The notes under the pieces are model-generated. The model was not told where the DNA came from, searched no databases, and saw only the letters and a program-made list of their open reading frames with translations. Of a DNA stretch of 64,000 nucleotides, positions 44,074 through 54,612 are shown piece after piece. The first letter of the stretch is position 1. Each line of letters opens with the position of its first letter. The position numbers were made by a program, and so were the translations under genes. Source of the stretch: Palsa-504 sp963739135 (GTDB lineage Bacteria > Actinomycetota > Actinomycetes > Streptosporangiales > Streptosporangiaceae); the NCBI GenBank assembly GCA_963739135.1, contig CAVTZG010000007.1, positions 62,001-126,000 on the forward strand. The letters are read 5' to 3'.

Positions 44074-45536
44074 CAGAAGATCTCCGCCTGCCCGGCCGCG
44101 ACGGCCGGATGGGGCTCCCGGCGCCGGCCGGGGACCTCGCCGCACAGCCGGGGGGTGGGAAACACCTTGCCCGGGTTGCACAGGCTGGCCGGGTCGAACG
44201 CGCAGCGCAGCAGCTGCATGGTGTCCAGGTCGGCCGGGCTGAACATCTTGGGCATGTACCGGGACTTGTCCACCCCGACCCCGTGCTCGCCGGTGATCGA
44301 GCCGCCGTGTTCCAGGCACGCGTCCAGGATCTGGCCGGACACTTCCTCGGCCGCGGCCTCCTGGCCAGGGATGGCGTCGTCGTACAGCACCAGCGGGTGC
44401 AGGTTCCCGTCGCCGGCGTGGAACACGTTCGCCACCCGGATCCCAGCGGCCTCCGACAGGGAAGCGATACGAGCCAGCACCGCGCCCAGCGACGTGCGCG
44501 GCACCACGCCGTCCTGCACGATGAACGACGGGCTGATCCGGCCCACCGCGGCGAACGCGGACTTGCGGCCGGCCCAGATCACGGCGCGTTCGGCCGGGTC
44601 GTCGGCGGCCCTGATCTCGGTGGCGCCCGCCTTCTCGCAGATCGAGCGGACCGTGGCCAGCTCGGCCTCGACCTCGGCGGCCGGGCCGTCGAGCTCGACG
44701 ATCAGCACCGCGCCCGCGCCCGCCGGGTAGTTGCAGTGCACGGCGGCCTCGGCCGCCTCGATGGACAGTGCGTCCATCATCTCGATGGCGGCGGGCATGA
44801 CGCCGGCCGCGATGATGTCCGAGACCGCCCGGCCGCCCTCGGCGGTGGTGGCATACGCGGCCAGCAGCGTGTGCACCACCTGGGGCAGCGGCATCAGCCT
44901 GACCACGATCTTGGTCACCACGCCGAGTGTGCCCTCCGAGCCGGTGAACGCGCCGACCAGGTCGTAGCCGGCGCTCACGCCGGTCCCGTCGCCCAGCCAG
45001 GTCAGCTCGCCGGCCGGGGTGACGATCTGCAGTCCGGTCACGTGGTGCACGGTGAACCCGTGCTTGAGGCAGTGCGCCCCGCCGGAGTTCTCGGCCACGT
45101 TGCCGCCTACCGAGCAGACCACCTGGCTGGACGGGTCGGGCGCGTAGAACAGGCCGAACGGCGCCGCCGCCTTGCTCACCGCCAGGTTCGTGACGCCCGG
45201 CTCGACTACCGCCCGTCGGCTCACCGGGTCGATCTCGACGATGGAACGCATCCGGGACATGACGATCAGCACGCCGTCCTGGTGCGGCAGCGCGCCGCCG
45301 GACAGGCCCGTGCCGCTGCCCCGGGCCACGAACGGGACGCCGGCCGCCGCGCACGCGGCGACGACCGAAGCCACCTCGGCAGCCGTGCCCGGCAGCACCG
45401 CCAGGGCGGGCACCGAGCGGTGCGAGGTCAGGCCGTCGCATTCGTAGGTGCGCAGCTCCAGCGGGTCGGTGATGACGTTCCCCGGCCCGCAGATGCCCTG
45501 CAGCTGCGGTACCAGCGCCTGGACGGCCGTCGTCAT
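44073..45536 (-). CDS. glcD: Glycolate oxidase FAD subunit GlcD
   Basis: The catalytic subunit (487 residues) oxidising glycolate to glyoxylate; D-lactate is a possible alternative substrate of close relatives. FAD domain: VPFVARGSGTGLSGGALPHQ, SVGGNVAENSGGAHCLKHG and GSEGTLGVVTKIVVRL. C-terminal FAD-oxidase domain with ANVFHAGDGNLHPLVLYD and ITGEHGVGVDKSRYMPKMF. I chose the ATG at 45536 with GAGG eight bases upstream; GTG 45545 is also in frame. First gene of glcDEF. Malate synthase is encoded just upstream. Confidence 0.94.
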   Translation of the reverse strand: MTTAVQALVPQLQGICGPGNVITDPLELRTYECDGLTSHRSVPALAVLPGTAAEVASVVAACAAAGVPFVARGSGTGLSGGALPHQDGVLIVMSRMRSIVEIDPVSRRAVVEPGVTNLAVSKAAAPFGLFYAPDPSSQVVCSVGGNVAENSGGAHCLKHGFTVHHVTGLQIVTPAGELTWLGDGTGVSAGYDLVGAFTGSEGTLGVVTKIVVRLMPLPQVVHTLLAAYATTAEGGRAVSDIIAAGVMPAAIEMMDALSIEAAEAAVHCNYPAGAGAVLIVELDGPAAEVEAELATVRSICEKAGATEIRAADDPAERAVIWAGRKSAFAAVGRISPSFIVQDGVVPRTSLGAVLARIASLSEAAGIRVANVFHAGDGNLHPLVLYDDAIPGQEAAAEEVSGQILDACLEHGGSITGEHGVGVDKSRYMPKMFSPADLDTMQLLRCAFDPASLCNPGKVFPTPRLCGEVPGRRREPHPAVAAGQAEIF

Positions 45537-45605
45537 CACTACCACCTCACCCCGGGAAACCTGTGCTGATTGTCTCCTTTTCCCGCCCCCGTGACCAGAA
45601 ACCAG

Positions 45606-47210
45606 TTACGGCATCCGCTCGTAGGCCGGGATGGTGAGGAAGTCCACAAAGGTGTCGGCCAGGGCCACCTCGGTGAACAGCGCGGTGGCCTGCCCGTACT
45701 GGGCCGCGTCGAAGTCCTCGCCGGCCGCCGCGCGGATCTTGGCCAGCTCCTCGTCGATGAGCTGCTCGACCAGTTCCCGCCTCACTACGGGCCCGTCTTC
45801 CAGGGCCACGTCGTTGTGGATCCACTGCCAGGTCTGGGACCGGGAGATCTCCGCGGTGGCCGCGTCCTCCATCAGGTTGAAGATGCCCACCGCGCCGTTG
45901 CCGCCTAGCCAGCTGGCCAGGTACTGCAGCCCGACGCTGATGTTGTTCCGCAGCCCGGCTTCGGTGATCGAGCCCGGCGTCTTGCTCACCGCGAGCAGGT
46001 CCTCGGCGGTCACGCTGACGTCTTCGCGGGTCTTGCCCAGCTGGTTCGGGTTCGACCCGAGCACGCCGTCGAACACCTCCTTGCACAGCGGCACCAGGTC
46101 GGGGTGCGCCACCCAGGAGCCGTCGAACCCGTCGCCGGACTCGCGGGTCTTGTCGTCCCGCACCTTGGCCATGGCCTGCGCGTTGACCTCGGGGTCACGC
46201 CGGCTGGGGATGAACGCGGCCATCCCGCCGATGGCGTGCGCGCCGCGCCGGTGGCAGGTCTTGACCAGCAGCTCGGTGTAGGCCCGCATGAACGGGGCGG
46301 TCATCGTGACCGCGTTCCGCTCGGGCAGCACGAACTCCTTGCCCCGGGTGCGGAACTTCTTGATTATGCTGAACAGGTAGTCCCAGCGGCCGGCGTTCAG
46401 CCCGGCCGAGTGCTCCCGCAGCTCGTAGAGGATCTCCTCCATCTCGAACGCGGCCGGGATCGTCTCGATCAGCACCGTGGCCCGGATCGTCCCGCGCGGG
46501 ATGCCGAGGAAATCCTGCCCGATCACGAACGCGTCGTTCCACAGCCGCGCCTCGAGGTGGCTCTCGTTCTTGGCCAGGTAGTAGTAGGGGCCCTTGCCCT
46601 TGTCCAGCTGGCGCTGCGCGCAGGTGGCCAGGTACAGCGCGAAGTCGACCAGGCTGCCGGAGGCGCGTACACCGTCTACCAGGATGTGCTTCTCGTCCAG
46701 GTGCCAGCCGCGCGGCCGGACTACGATCGTGGCCAGCTCGTCGTCTGGCCGCAGCGCGTAGTCCTTGCCCTCGGGCGAGCGGAAGTCGATGGTCCGGTCC
46801 AGCGCGTCCTTCAGGTTGAGCTGGCCGGTGATCATGTTGTCCCACAGCGGGGTGTTGGCGTCCTCGAAGTCCGCCAGCCACACGTTGGCGCCGGAGTTGA
46901 GCGCGTTGATCGTCATCTTCTTCTCGGTCGGCCCGGTGATCTCCACCCGGCGGTCGACCAGGCCGGCCGCGGGCGGCGCGACCCGCCAGGCGGTGTTCTC
47001 CCTAATCTGAAGCGTCTCGGGCAGGAAGTCGAGCATCCCGCCGCGGGACAGTTCGGCCTGCCGGCGGCGGCGCGCGGCGAGCGCCTCGAACCGGCGCGGG
47101 GCGAGCTCGGCGTGCAAAGCGGCGATGAGGTCGATGGCCTGCGGCGTGAGGATCTCGTCGTAGCGGTCACCGGACGGCCCGGTGATCTCCACGCGTTCTG
47201 TTCCAGGCAT
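45606..47210 (-). CDS. aceB: Malate synthase A
   Basis: A 534-residue malate synthase of the A type, condensing glyoxylate with acetyl-CoA. Motifs: WLADFEDANTPLWDNMITGQ, the catalytic VLIETIPAAFEMEEILYELR and AGLNAGRWDYLFSIIKKFR, and the C-terminal GWVAHPDL-like (reads GSWVAHPDLVPLC). The ATG at 47210 has GAGGAGC seven bases upstream. It lies 70 bases upstream of glcD on the same strand, so glycolate-to-malate conversion is encoded in one block. Isocitrate lyase is not present in the window. Confidence 0.95.
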   Translation of the reverse strand: MPGTERVEITGPSGDRYDEILTPQAIDLIAALHAELAPRRFEALAARRRRQAELSRGGMLDFLPETLQIRENTAWRVAPPAAGLVDRRVEITGPTEKKMTINALNSGANVWLADFEDANTPLWDNMITGQLNLKDALDRTIDFRSPEGKDYALRPDDELATIVVRPRGWHLDEKHILVDGVRASGSLVDFALYLATCAQRQLDKGKGPYYYLAKNESHLEARLWNDAFVIGQDFLGIPRGTIRATVLIETIPAAFEMEEILYELREHSAGLNAGRWDYLFSIIKKFRTRGKEFVLPERNAVTMTAPFMRAYTELLVKTCHRRGAHAIGGMAAFIPSRRDPEVNAQAMAKVRDDKTRESGDGFDGSWVAHPDLVPLCKEVFDGVLGSNPNQLGKTREDVSVTAEDLLAVSKTPGSITEAGLRNNISVGLQYLASWLGGNGAVGIFNLMEDAATAEISRSQTWQWIHNDVALEDGPVVRRELVEQLIDEELAKIRAAAGEDFDAAQYGQATALFTEVALADTFVDFLTIPAYERMP

Positions 47211-47526
47211 GTCTAAGCTCCTCGCGAGCACGTAGAAGTCGTGCCCTACATCCTAAGGTGGGCCTGCGGGAGAAACAGGTCAGCCCTGACGCGCCCGGCC
47301 GCGGGGCGTCGGCTTGGCGGGCGAGAGGGCGGCGTCGCGGAAGGCCGCCCAACCTCGCCGAGTACCGTGGAACGGCCCTCCAGTGCCGACTCCACGACGG
47401 TTGGATAACGACTTGCCTCGCCCTAGCAGCCAGCCCGGCCTGGAGCTTAACCTGCCGTAGGGGTCTTGTCAGCCCGGGCCGTTCATGGTGCTGCGGGGTG
47501 ATCTGCCCGCTCGGAGGGACGACGTG
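47211..47526. other. Divergent intergenic region, aceB / ABC operon
   Basis: About 316 bases between malate synthase and the ABC permease operon. It must contain two promoters, but I cannot assign boxes. A GGAGG at 47514-47518 serves the permease ATG at 47527. No small gene is convincing here. Confidence 0.45.
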
Positions 47527-50500
47527 ATGCGCGGCCCGCTGGCCTCGATCCTCGGACGGAGGATGAGGTCATCCCGGATGCTGCTGGCCGGCGTGCTGCT
47601 GACCGCGTTCATCGCCGCCTCGCTCGTGGCCGCGCTGGCCACCTTCGACGCGCAGGTCCTGCCCCAGGCGGCGCACCGCCAGCTCGCCCGGTCCCCGGGC
47701 ATGTCGATGGTGATCATCGGAGTGCTGAACGCTAGCATGGCCGAGGCGGACACAGGGGCGATCCGCGCCTCGGTCCGGAACGCCCTGGAGGGCGGCACAT
47801 ACCAGCTCGACCAGGCCGTCTGGTCCGATCCGCTCGCGGTGACCGTGACTGGCGGCCATACCAGCCCGCAGGCCGAGGTTGGCGCGTCAGGTCAGATCAA
47901 GGCGAACGCGACGCTGGCCGTCGGCGCCTGGCCAGGTCCACCGCGCGCGGGGCAGCCGATCCCGGCGGCGCTACCTGAGGCCGTAGCAGCCGAGCTGCGC
48001 GTGGTGCCCGGCGACCTGCTGGCGTTGCGCGACCAGAATACCGGTGCCAGGCTGCGCCTGCGGGTCAGCGGTCTGTACCGGCAGCGGAACCCTCAGTCGC
48101 CGTACTGGGCCATTGACGCGATCTGGACGTGCAGTGCCAGCATTCAGCACTGCCCCACCAGCCACGGCCCGATCGTGGTGAGTTCCGCGGCCTTCGCCCG
48201 GGCCGGGTTTGCGGTTGACCAGGTTTCCTGGGTCGTCCTGCCGGACGCGGCCAGCCTCGGCACCGGCGAGCTGGCCGGCGTGGCCGCCCGGATCGAGCAG
48301 GCCGAGGGATTCCTGCAGGGGTCGGCGGGGCTGGGCGGCCTGGTGGCGAGCAGCGGCATGCCGGCCGCGCTCGAGGCCACCAGCAGCGATCTGACAGTGG
48401 CCAGATCGCTGCTGGCCATCGATACTTTGCTGTTGCTGCTGCCGACCGCGGGCGCGCTGGTGCTCGCCGCGCGCCTGCTCGCCAGGCACCGCGACGAGGA
48501 GTCTGCCCTGCTCAGCGGGCGCGGAGCAGCGCGCTGGCAGCTGGCGCGCCCCGCTCTGGCCGAGGCGGTTCTGGTCGCGGCCGCGGCCACGGCGGCGGGC
48601 GCGTTCGCAGGCACCCAGCTGGCAGGCCTGCTCGCCAGCACCGGGCTGCTCCGCGGTGCCGGGCTGCGGCTGTCCGGGATGCCGCCGGAAGTCTGGTGGT
48701 CCGCCCTGGTTGTCCTGGTGCTGTGCGTGGTGATCATGCTGTGGCCGGCGCTGCGGCCTCCGGCCCCCGGCGTCGCCCGGATCCGCCGCGGTCGGCAGGC
48801 GACGCGGGCTGCGGCCGCCGAGGCCGGAGGCGACATCGCGCTGCTCGCGCTGGCGGCGATAGCGGTATGGGAGCTTCGCGACTACTCGGCCGTCGCACCA
48901 TCGGCGTCGGGCGGGACCGGCATTGACCCGGTGCTGGTGCTCGCCCCGGCGCTGGCGCTGGCGGGAATCAGCCTGATCCCGCTGCGTGGGCTGCCGGTGG
49001 CGGCTAGGGTCCTCAACCGCGTCACGGCGGGCAGCCGGCGCCTGGGCTCCGCCCTGGCCAGCTGGGAGATCAGCAGGCATCCCGTTCGCCAGGCCGGCCC
49101 GGTGCTGCTCGCGGTCCTGGCCGTGGCGACCGGCACGCTGGCGCTCGCCCAGTACCAGAGCTGGCACCAGTCGGCGCAGGACCAGGCTGCGTTCGCGACG
49201 GGCTCGGACGTGCGGGTGGACACGTCGCCTCCGGTCCCGCCGGGCCAGGTCGCCGCGATCACCCGCGCCCCGGGCGTCACCGCCGCCATGGCGCTGACCA
49301 GCGTTACCCCCGGGTCCGGAGGCGTTCTCCTCGCCCTGGACGGACGGTCAGCGTCGGCCTCGGTGCTGTTGCGCCCCGACTTGTCGCCCGTGCCGGCCGC
49401 CGAGCTGTGGCGCCAGATCACGCCACCGCAGCCGAAGGCTGGCGTAACCCTGCCGGGACGCCCGGCCCGGCTGGAGATCACCGCCAGCCTCGCCCCGGGA
49501 GCCCCGGAAGCCCGGGGAGCCCCAGGAGCCTCGGGATCAGCAACGGGCCTGGGCCCGGCCTCGGCTACCATCTCAGTCCAGGACGCGTCCGGTGCCGTGT
49601 ACTCGGTGTCGGCCGGCACCCTGCCCGCCGACGGAACCGATCACGGCCTGGTTGCCGTGCTCTCGGCGACCAGGCAGGCGGATTACCCGCTGCGGCTGCT
49701 CGGGCTGTCCCTGGCCTACACAATGCCGCTGGGCAGGCCGGGATCCGCCGGGACCCGCCCCGCGCGGCTGGTCATCGGCGGCCTCGCGGTAGCGTCCGCA
49801 CCGACCGGCGCGTTCGCCGCGCCCTTCGCCGACGGCAGTGCGCTGGCGGCTTGGCGGCCAGCGGCGTCCTCTGCCGGCCTGCCCAGCCCGGCTCCCCCGG
49901 GGGGCCCGGCCGTCACCGGGTCCCAGCCTGCGGTCGTCGGCTGGCAGGCCGCCGCGCCAGGCACACGGCAGCTGAGTTTCCTCGCCGGCCTTGCCCCGGA
50001 CACGGCACCCACCACGGCCGGAACGCTTACGGTGACGGCACCGCTCAGCGGCGGGCTCATCCCCGGAATCGCGACCCGTGCCTTCCTCAGCGCCGGCCAC
50101 CTCGGCGTGGGCGCGACCATCTCGGTTGCGGTCGGCTCCTCTTCGGTGCTGGTCAAGATCGTGGCCGAGATAGCCGGCTTCCCGACCGTGACCGGCCCGG
50201 GCGGCGCGCTGATCGTCGACCAGGCGGCCGTGCAGGACGACCTGATCAGCAACTCGGACCCGCCGCTCCCGGTGACCTCCTGGTGGCTGCGCACGGCCAC
50301 CGGCGCGGTGCCTCCAGGGATGCCGCCCGGATCGGCCGTCACCGTCCGGGTCGGCCAGGCCTCCGTGCTGCTCGGCGACTCGCTGTCGGCCACGCCGCAG
50401 CAGGCCGGGCTGGCGGTCGCCGCGGCCGCGGGCCTGCTGGCTGTGGTGGGGTTCTCGGTCAGCGTCGCCGCCAGCCTGCGCGGCAGGCGCACGCAGAGCG

Positions 50501-50814
50501 CGCTGCTCTCCGCGCTCGGCGTGTTGCGCTTCGCCCAGGCCGGCCAGCTGTGCCTGGAGGAGCTCATGCTGAGCCTGCCAGCCGCGGCCGTGGGCCTGCT
50601 CGCCGGGGCCCTGCTGGCGCACCTGATCATCCCCGCCGTCACCCTCACCCCGGCCGCGACGGCCCCGGTTCCGCCCGTCGTGGTCGAGGTTCCGCTGGGC
50701 TGGGTGGCCTTGCTAGCGGTCGCTGTGGCGGTGATACCCGTGCTCGCGGCCGCGGCCACGGTGGCCCGGCGACCCGACCCTGCGGCGCGGCTACGCCTGG
50801 CCGAGGCAGGATGA
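47527..50814 (+). CDS. FtsX/MacB-type ABC transporter permease
   Basis: A 1095-residue permease with an N-terminal helix (RMLLAGVLLTAFIAASLVAA), a large extracytoplasmic domain and FtsX-like helix bundles at about 295-460 (LLLLLPTAGALVLAARLLAR, HRDEESALLSGRGAARWQLA) and again near the end (VAAAAGLLAVVGFSVSVAAS, QAGQLCLEELMLSLPAAAVG). The duplicated layout is typical of actinobacterial FtsX-domain permeases. The start at 47527 has GGAGG eight bases upstream. It overlaps the second permease (ATGA), and two ATPase genes follow. Substrate unknown; such exporters move peptides, lipids or lipoproteins. Confidence 0.85.
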   Translation: MRGPLASILGRRMRSSRMLLAGVLLTAFIAASLVAALATFDAQVLPQAAHRQLARSPGMSMVIIGVLNASMAEADTGAIRASVRNALEGGTYQLDQAVWSDPLAVTVTGGHTSPQAEVGASGQIKANATLAVGAWPGPPRAGQPIPAALPEAVAAELRVVPGDLLALRDQNTGARLRLRVSGLYRQRNPQSPYWAIDAIWTCSASIQHCPTSHGPIVVSSAAFARAGFAVDQVSWVVLPDAASLGTGELAGVAARIEQAEGFLQGSAGLGGLVASSGMPAALEATSSDLTVARSLLAIDTLLLLLPTAGALVLAARLLARHRDEESALLSGRGAARWQLARPALAEAVLVAAAATAAGAFAGTQLAGLLASTGLLRGAGLRLSGMPPEVWWSALVVLVLCVVIMLWPALRPPAPGVARIRRGRQATRAAAAEAGGDIALLALAAIAVWELRDYSAVAPSASGGTGIDPVLVLAPALALAGISLIPLRGLPVAARVLNRVTAGSRRLGSALASWEISRHPVRQAGPVLLAVLAVATGTLALAQYQSWHQSAQDQAAFATGSDVRVDTSPPVPPGQVAAITRAPGVTAAMALTSVTPGSGGVLLALDGRSASASVLLRPDLSPVPAAELWRQITPPQPKAGVTLPGRPARLEITASLAPGAPEARGAPGASGSATGLGPASATISVQDASGAVYSVSAGTLPADGTDHGLVAVLSATRQADYPLRLLGLSLAYTMPLGRPGSAGTRPARLVIGGLAVASAPTGAFAAPFADGSALAAWRPAASSAGLPSPAPPGGPAVTGSQPAVVGWQAAAPGTRQLSFLAGLAPDTAPTTAGTLTVTAPLSGGLIPGIATRAFLSAGHLGVGATISVAVGSSSVLVKIVAEIAGFPTVTGPGGALIVDQAAVQDDLISNSDPPLPVTSWWLRTATGAVPPGMPPGSAVTVRVGQASVLLGDSLSATPQQAGLAVAAAAGLLAVVGFSVSVAASLRGRRTQSALLSALGVLRFAQAGQLCLEELMLSLPAAAVGLLAGALLAHLIIPAVTLTPAATAPVPPVVVEVPLGWVALLAVAVAVIPVLAAAATVARRPDPAARLRLAEAG

Positions 50815-53527
50815 GCGCCCTGGCCCGCCGCCTGCAGGCGGCGTGGAGGCTGCTGACCGGCACCGGCGCCGCGGCCAGCATCGGCCTCGGCCTGCTGGTG
50901 TTCACCTGCGTATTTCTCGCCGTAGCCGCGCCACGAGAAGGCCTGGCCCTGCGGACCCGTGCCCTGCAGCATGCCCTGACCACAACGTCGCCCCTGACGA
51001 CGACCGTTGCCGCAACTGCCGACTACACGGATCTGTCGGTCGGAATGAACCGCCCGCCCGGCGCGCAAGACCTCGCCACCGCCCGCACCGAACTGGCCGC
51101 CAACCTCACCAGCTTGGGGTTGCCCTTGGCTGGGCCAGCCAAGGACTGGTGGGGGCTTTCCTCCGGGTTCTTCGTGGTCACCGGCGGGCCGCCCGCGCTG
51201 TACGGCGGGGGTCTTCCTCCGCAGATGAAGGTGCTGTACTACGCGGACCTGAACCGTTACGCCAGCCTCGTGGCCGGCAGGCTTCCGTCCGGTGCCCAGG
51301 TGACCAGCAACGGCGTTGTCTTCCAGATCGCGGTGACGTCCGCCACTGCCGCCCGGTTCGGGCTCCATCCCGGCACACGAATCGGAACCGAACCGGGAAC
51401 AGGCCTAACCCGCTTGTCACCGGAGTCGTCCGGCCCGCCGCGGGGGACTCCACCTTCTGGGCCACCGAATCGCTCGCGACCGTCCCCGAGCAGATACCGC
51501 CCGATGCGAACTTTTACCGCTGGGAGGGCGCCGCGTTCGTGGGCCCTGCGGGGCTTTCCCTGCTGCCGCTCCACCTCGATCCCACCCAGATGAGCCTGTT
51601 CTGGGAGTTCCCCCTCGACCTCCGCTCGCTGACCGCAGACGGGGTCCAGGCCCTGCAAGGCGAGCTCATCCGGGCCTCCACCCAAGGCGGACTAATCGGC
51701 GGCAGCGCCGGCGCCATTACCAGCCTGCCCGAGCCCGTCGCCTTGTCCTCAGGTGTGACCAGCATCCTGGCCAGGTTCGTCCAGCAGGACGGGGCGGCTG
51801 ACTCGGTGCTGAGCCTGCTGTCGGTCAGCCTAGCCGTCATCGCGGCCGTGGTCGTCCTGCTCGGTGTCCGCCTGCTGGCCGAGCGCCGGCGCGGCGAGTT
51901 CGCGCTGCTGCGAGCGCGCGGGGCCTCACGCGGGCAGGTTGCCTTGCGCGCGCTGTGGGCGGCCGCGGCCGTCACGATCTCTGCGGCGGTCGCAGGAGCC
52001 GCCGTCGCGGTCGGCCTGACCTCGGGCTATGCCGCGCCGCTGGCCTGGTGGCTCGCCGGGCTGACCGTCGTGACAGCGCTGGTCGGCAGCCCGCTGATCG
52101 CCTTCCGCATGCACCGCGTGGTCGCCGCCCCCGATGTATCGGGCTCGGAAGGGTCAGACCGGCCGGTTCCCCGCCGGGCCGCGGGGCGGCGCCTGGCGGC
52201 CGAAGCCGCGCTGCTGGCCGCCGCGGCCGGCGGGCTCATCCTGCTGCGGCGGCAGGGCCTGCCCGCGGCAGGTGGCGGCAACGCGTACCCCAGCCTGGCG
52301 CCGGTCCTGGTCGCGATTCCGGCCGCGATCGTGGTCCTGCGCTGTTACCCAGCCATGACGCGCGCGCTGCTGCGGCTGGCCAGGCTCCGCCCGGGGGCCA
52401 CCGCGTTCGTCGGGTTCGCGCGGGCGGCGCGGGCTCCGCTGAGCGCCGGCCTGCCTGCGTTCGCCTTGGTCCTCGCGCTGACCGTGGTCGCCTTCGGCAC
52501 AATGGTGCGCAGCGCCGTGCTCCGCGGCGAGGTGGCCGCTTCCTGGCAGCTCACCGGGGCCGACGCCGTGATCGACGCCTCGGCCTCGGCGCAGCCGCTC
52601 ACCCCCGCGATCCAGCGGGCGATCGCCGCCGTGCCCGGCGTGCAGCGCACGGCCGCCGTCCTCGTCACGTCCGGATCAGTGCAGGGCACCGCGCTCACCG
52701 TCGTGGTGGTGCACCCGGCCCAGTACGGGGCCCTGATCGCGGACACCCCCCAGGGTGCGTTCCCGGCCTCGAAGCTGGCCGGGCACCTTAGGCCCGTCCC
52801 GGCGCTGGCCTCACCTGGCGCTCCGATCGGCCGGCGCAACACTGCGCTGGACCTCGGGACAACCGGCCTGACCATCCAGGTGACGGGGACGGCCTCCGCC
52901 GTCCCCGGCGTCCCGGGCAGCGCGTTTGTCGTGCTGCCCTGGCAGGCGCTCGGCAGCAGTCCGCCGCTGCCCACCCTCATGCTGGCGGTGGGTCCCCATC
53001 TCGACGGGAGCCGGCTCGAGGCCGTTGTTCATCGTGACCTGCCCGGCGCGGTGGTCACCCTCCGTGCCACCGAACTCGCCTCGCTCACCACGGCACCGCT
53101 TCCGAACAGCGCATACGTGGCGATCGCGGTGGGCTCCGTGGCGGCGGCCGGGCTTGCCCTGCTGATCCTGCTGATCGCGCTCGTGCTCGGCGCGCACCCC
53201 AGAGAGCTCACCCTGGCCCGGCTGCGGGTGATGGGGCTCGCGGTGGGGCAGGCGAGATGGCTCGTGGTGGCCGAGGTGCTGCCGCCGGTCGTGGCGGCCG
53301 CGGTCGGCGGGGTGGTGTGCGCCGTGGTGCTGGCGCCCCTGGTCGGGCCGTCCATTGACCTATCGTCGTTCACGGGCACCGGGGCGGGCGTGCCGATCCG
53401 CCCGGAACCGGCGCCGCTGGCTGCCGTGCTGGCCGGCCTGGTGGTCCTCGCGCTGCTCACCTTGGCTGTCGAGACCCTCATCGCAGGCCGGCGTGGTACG
53501 GCTCGCGTGCTGGTGAAGCGAGAATGA
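50811..53527 (+). pseudogene. Second FtsX-type ABC permease, with a one-base frameshift
   Basis: A permease of about 900 residues with an N-terminal helix (AASIGLGLLVFTCVFLAVAA) and FtsX-type bundles (LLSVSLAVIAAVVVLLGVRL, AERRRGEFALLRARGASRGQ; VGSVAAAGLALLILLIALVL). The first frame runs ATG 50811 to GTGLTRL near 51412; the continuation VTGVVRPAAGDSTFW is one frame over. A G missing at about 51416 would reunite them (span 2717 bp, not divisible by 3). Everything else is intact, so this is either a recent null mutation or an assembly error. ATG overlaps the first permease stop. Confidence 0.8.
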
Positions 53528-53558
53528 AAATGCCGGGCAGACACCAGAGGAGTCAACG

Positions 53559-54611
53559 GTGACGACAGGATCAGCTGGTCCGGGGTCAGCCACGCCGGGA
53601 AACGGCGCCGACGCACCTGCCGCCGGGATCGGCGAGCTCGACGCCGAAATACGGCGCGCTCGGAGCTCCTACGGCCAGGACGCGATGATCGTCTGCGATC
53701 AGCTGGTGCGCATTTACACCGGAGACGGCATCGAGGTGCAGGCCCTGCAGGGACTCGACCTCCTGGTCGCCGAGGGTGAGCTGACCGGAGTGGTCGGCGC
53801 CTCGGGCAGCGGCAAGTCCACCCTGATGAACATCCTCGCCGGACTTGACACGCCCACCGCGGGGGCGGTCCGGGTCGCCGGGCACGACCTCGCCGCCCTC
53901 AGGCCCCGCGAACGGCTCGCTTACCGCCGCGCCGTAGTGGGATTCATCTGGCAGCAATCCTGGCGGAACCTGCTGCCCTACCTGACCGGCCGGCAGAATG
54001 TGAGCGTGCCGATGCGGCTGCGCCGGATCGGTCGGCGCGAGCGAGTGCGCCGGACCAACGACCTCCTCGAAGCCCTTCGCGTGGCTCATTGCGCCGACCG
54101 CACTCCGGACCGGATGTCCGGCGGCGAGCAGCAGCGCACCGCCATCGCCGTCGCGCTCGCGAACCAGCCGCGAGTCCTGCTCGCCGACGAGCCGACCGGC
54201 GAACTGGACACTGCGACGGCCGCGGACGTGTTCGCCGCCCTGCAGACCGCCAACACCGACCTGGGCGTGACGGTGCTCGTCGTGACGCACGATCCCGCGG
54301 TAGCGGCGCGGGTCCGCCGCACGGTGGCGATACGCGATGGCCGCACCAGCACCGAATGGCTCCGCCATGCCACCACCGATGAATTCGGCAACGCCACCCA
54401 GCACGCCGTCGAGTACGCGGTCATGGACCGGGCCGGGCGCGTTCAGCTGCCACGGGAGATGACGCAGCCGCTCGGCATGCGGGACCGCGTCCGGCTGGAA
54501 GCTGAGCCCGGGCACATCGCCGTCTGGCCCGACCGGCCGTCCCAGCCCTCAGCCGCCGGGCCGTCGGCCGCCCCGCCATCCGAAGGCGGGCCCGCGGGAC
54601 AGGACCGCTGA
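53559..54611 (+). CDS. ABC transporter ATP-binding protein (MacB/LolD type)
   Basis: A 350-residue ATPase. Walker A GASGSGKST at about 93-101, Q-loop FIWQQSWRN, signature MSGGEQQRT, Walker B VLLADEPTGELD and switch His in VTHDP. The first 50 residues and the last 110 (after VAIRDGRTSTEW) are extensions beyond the usual 230-residue domain; the C-terminal extension may contact a regulator or membrane partner. The GTG at 53559 has GAGGAG upstream. It lies 31 bases after the second permease. Confidence 0.92.
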   Translation: MTTGSAGPGSATPGNGADAPAAGIGELDAEIRRARSSYGQDAMIVCDQLVRIYTGDGIEVQALQGLDLLVAEGELTGVVGASGSGKSTLMNILAGLDTPTAGAVRVAGHDLAALRPRERLAYRRAVVGFIWQQSWRNLLPYLTGRQNVSVPMRLRRIGRRERVRRTNDLLEALRVAHCADRTPDRMSGGEQQRTAIAVALANQPRVLLADEPTGELDTATAADVFAALQTANTDLGVTVLVVTHDPAVAARVRRTVAIRDGRTSTEWLRHATTDEFGNATQHAVEYAVMDRAGRVQLPREMTQPLGMRDRVRLEAEPGHIAVWPDRPSQPSAAGPSAAPPSEGGPAGQDR

Positions 54612-54612
54612 G

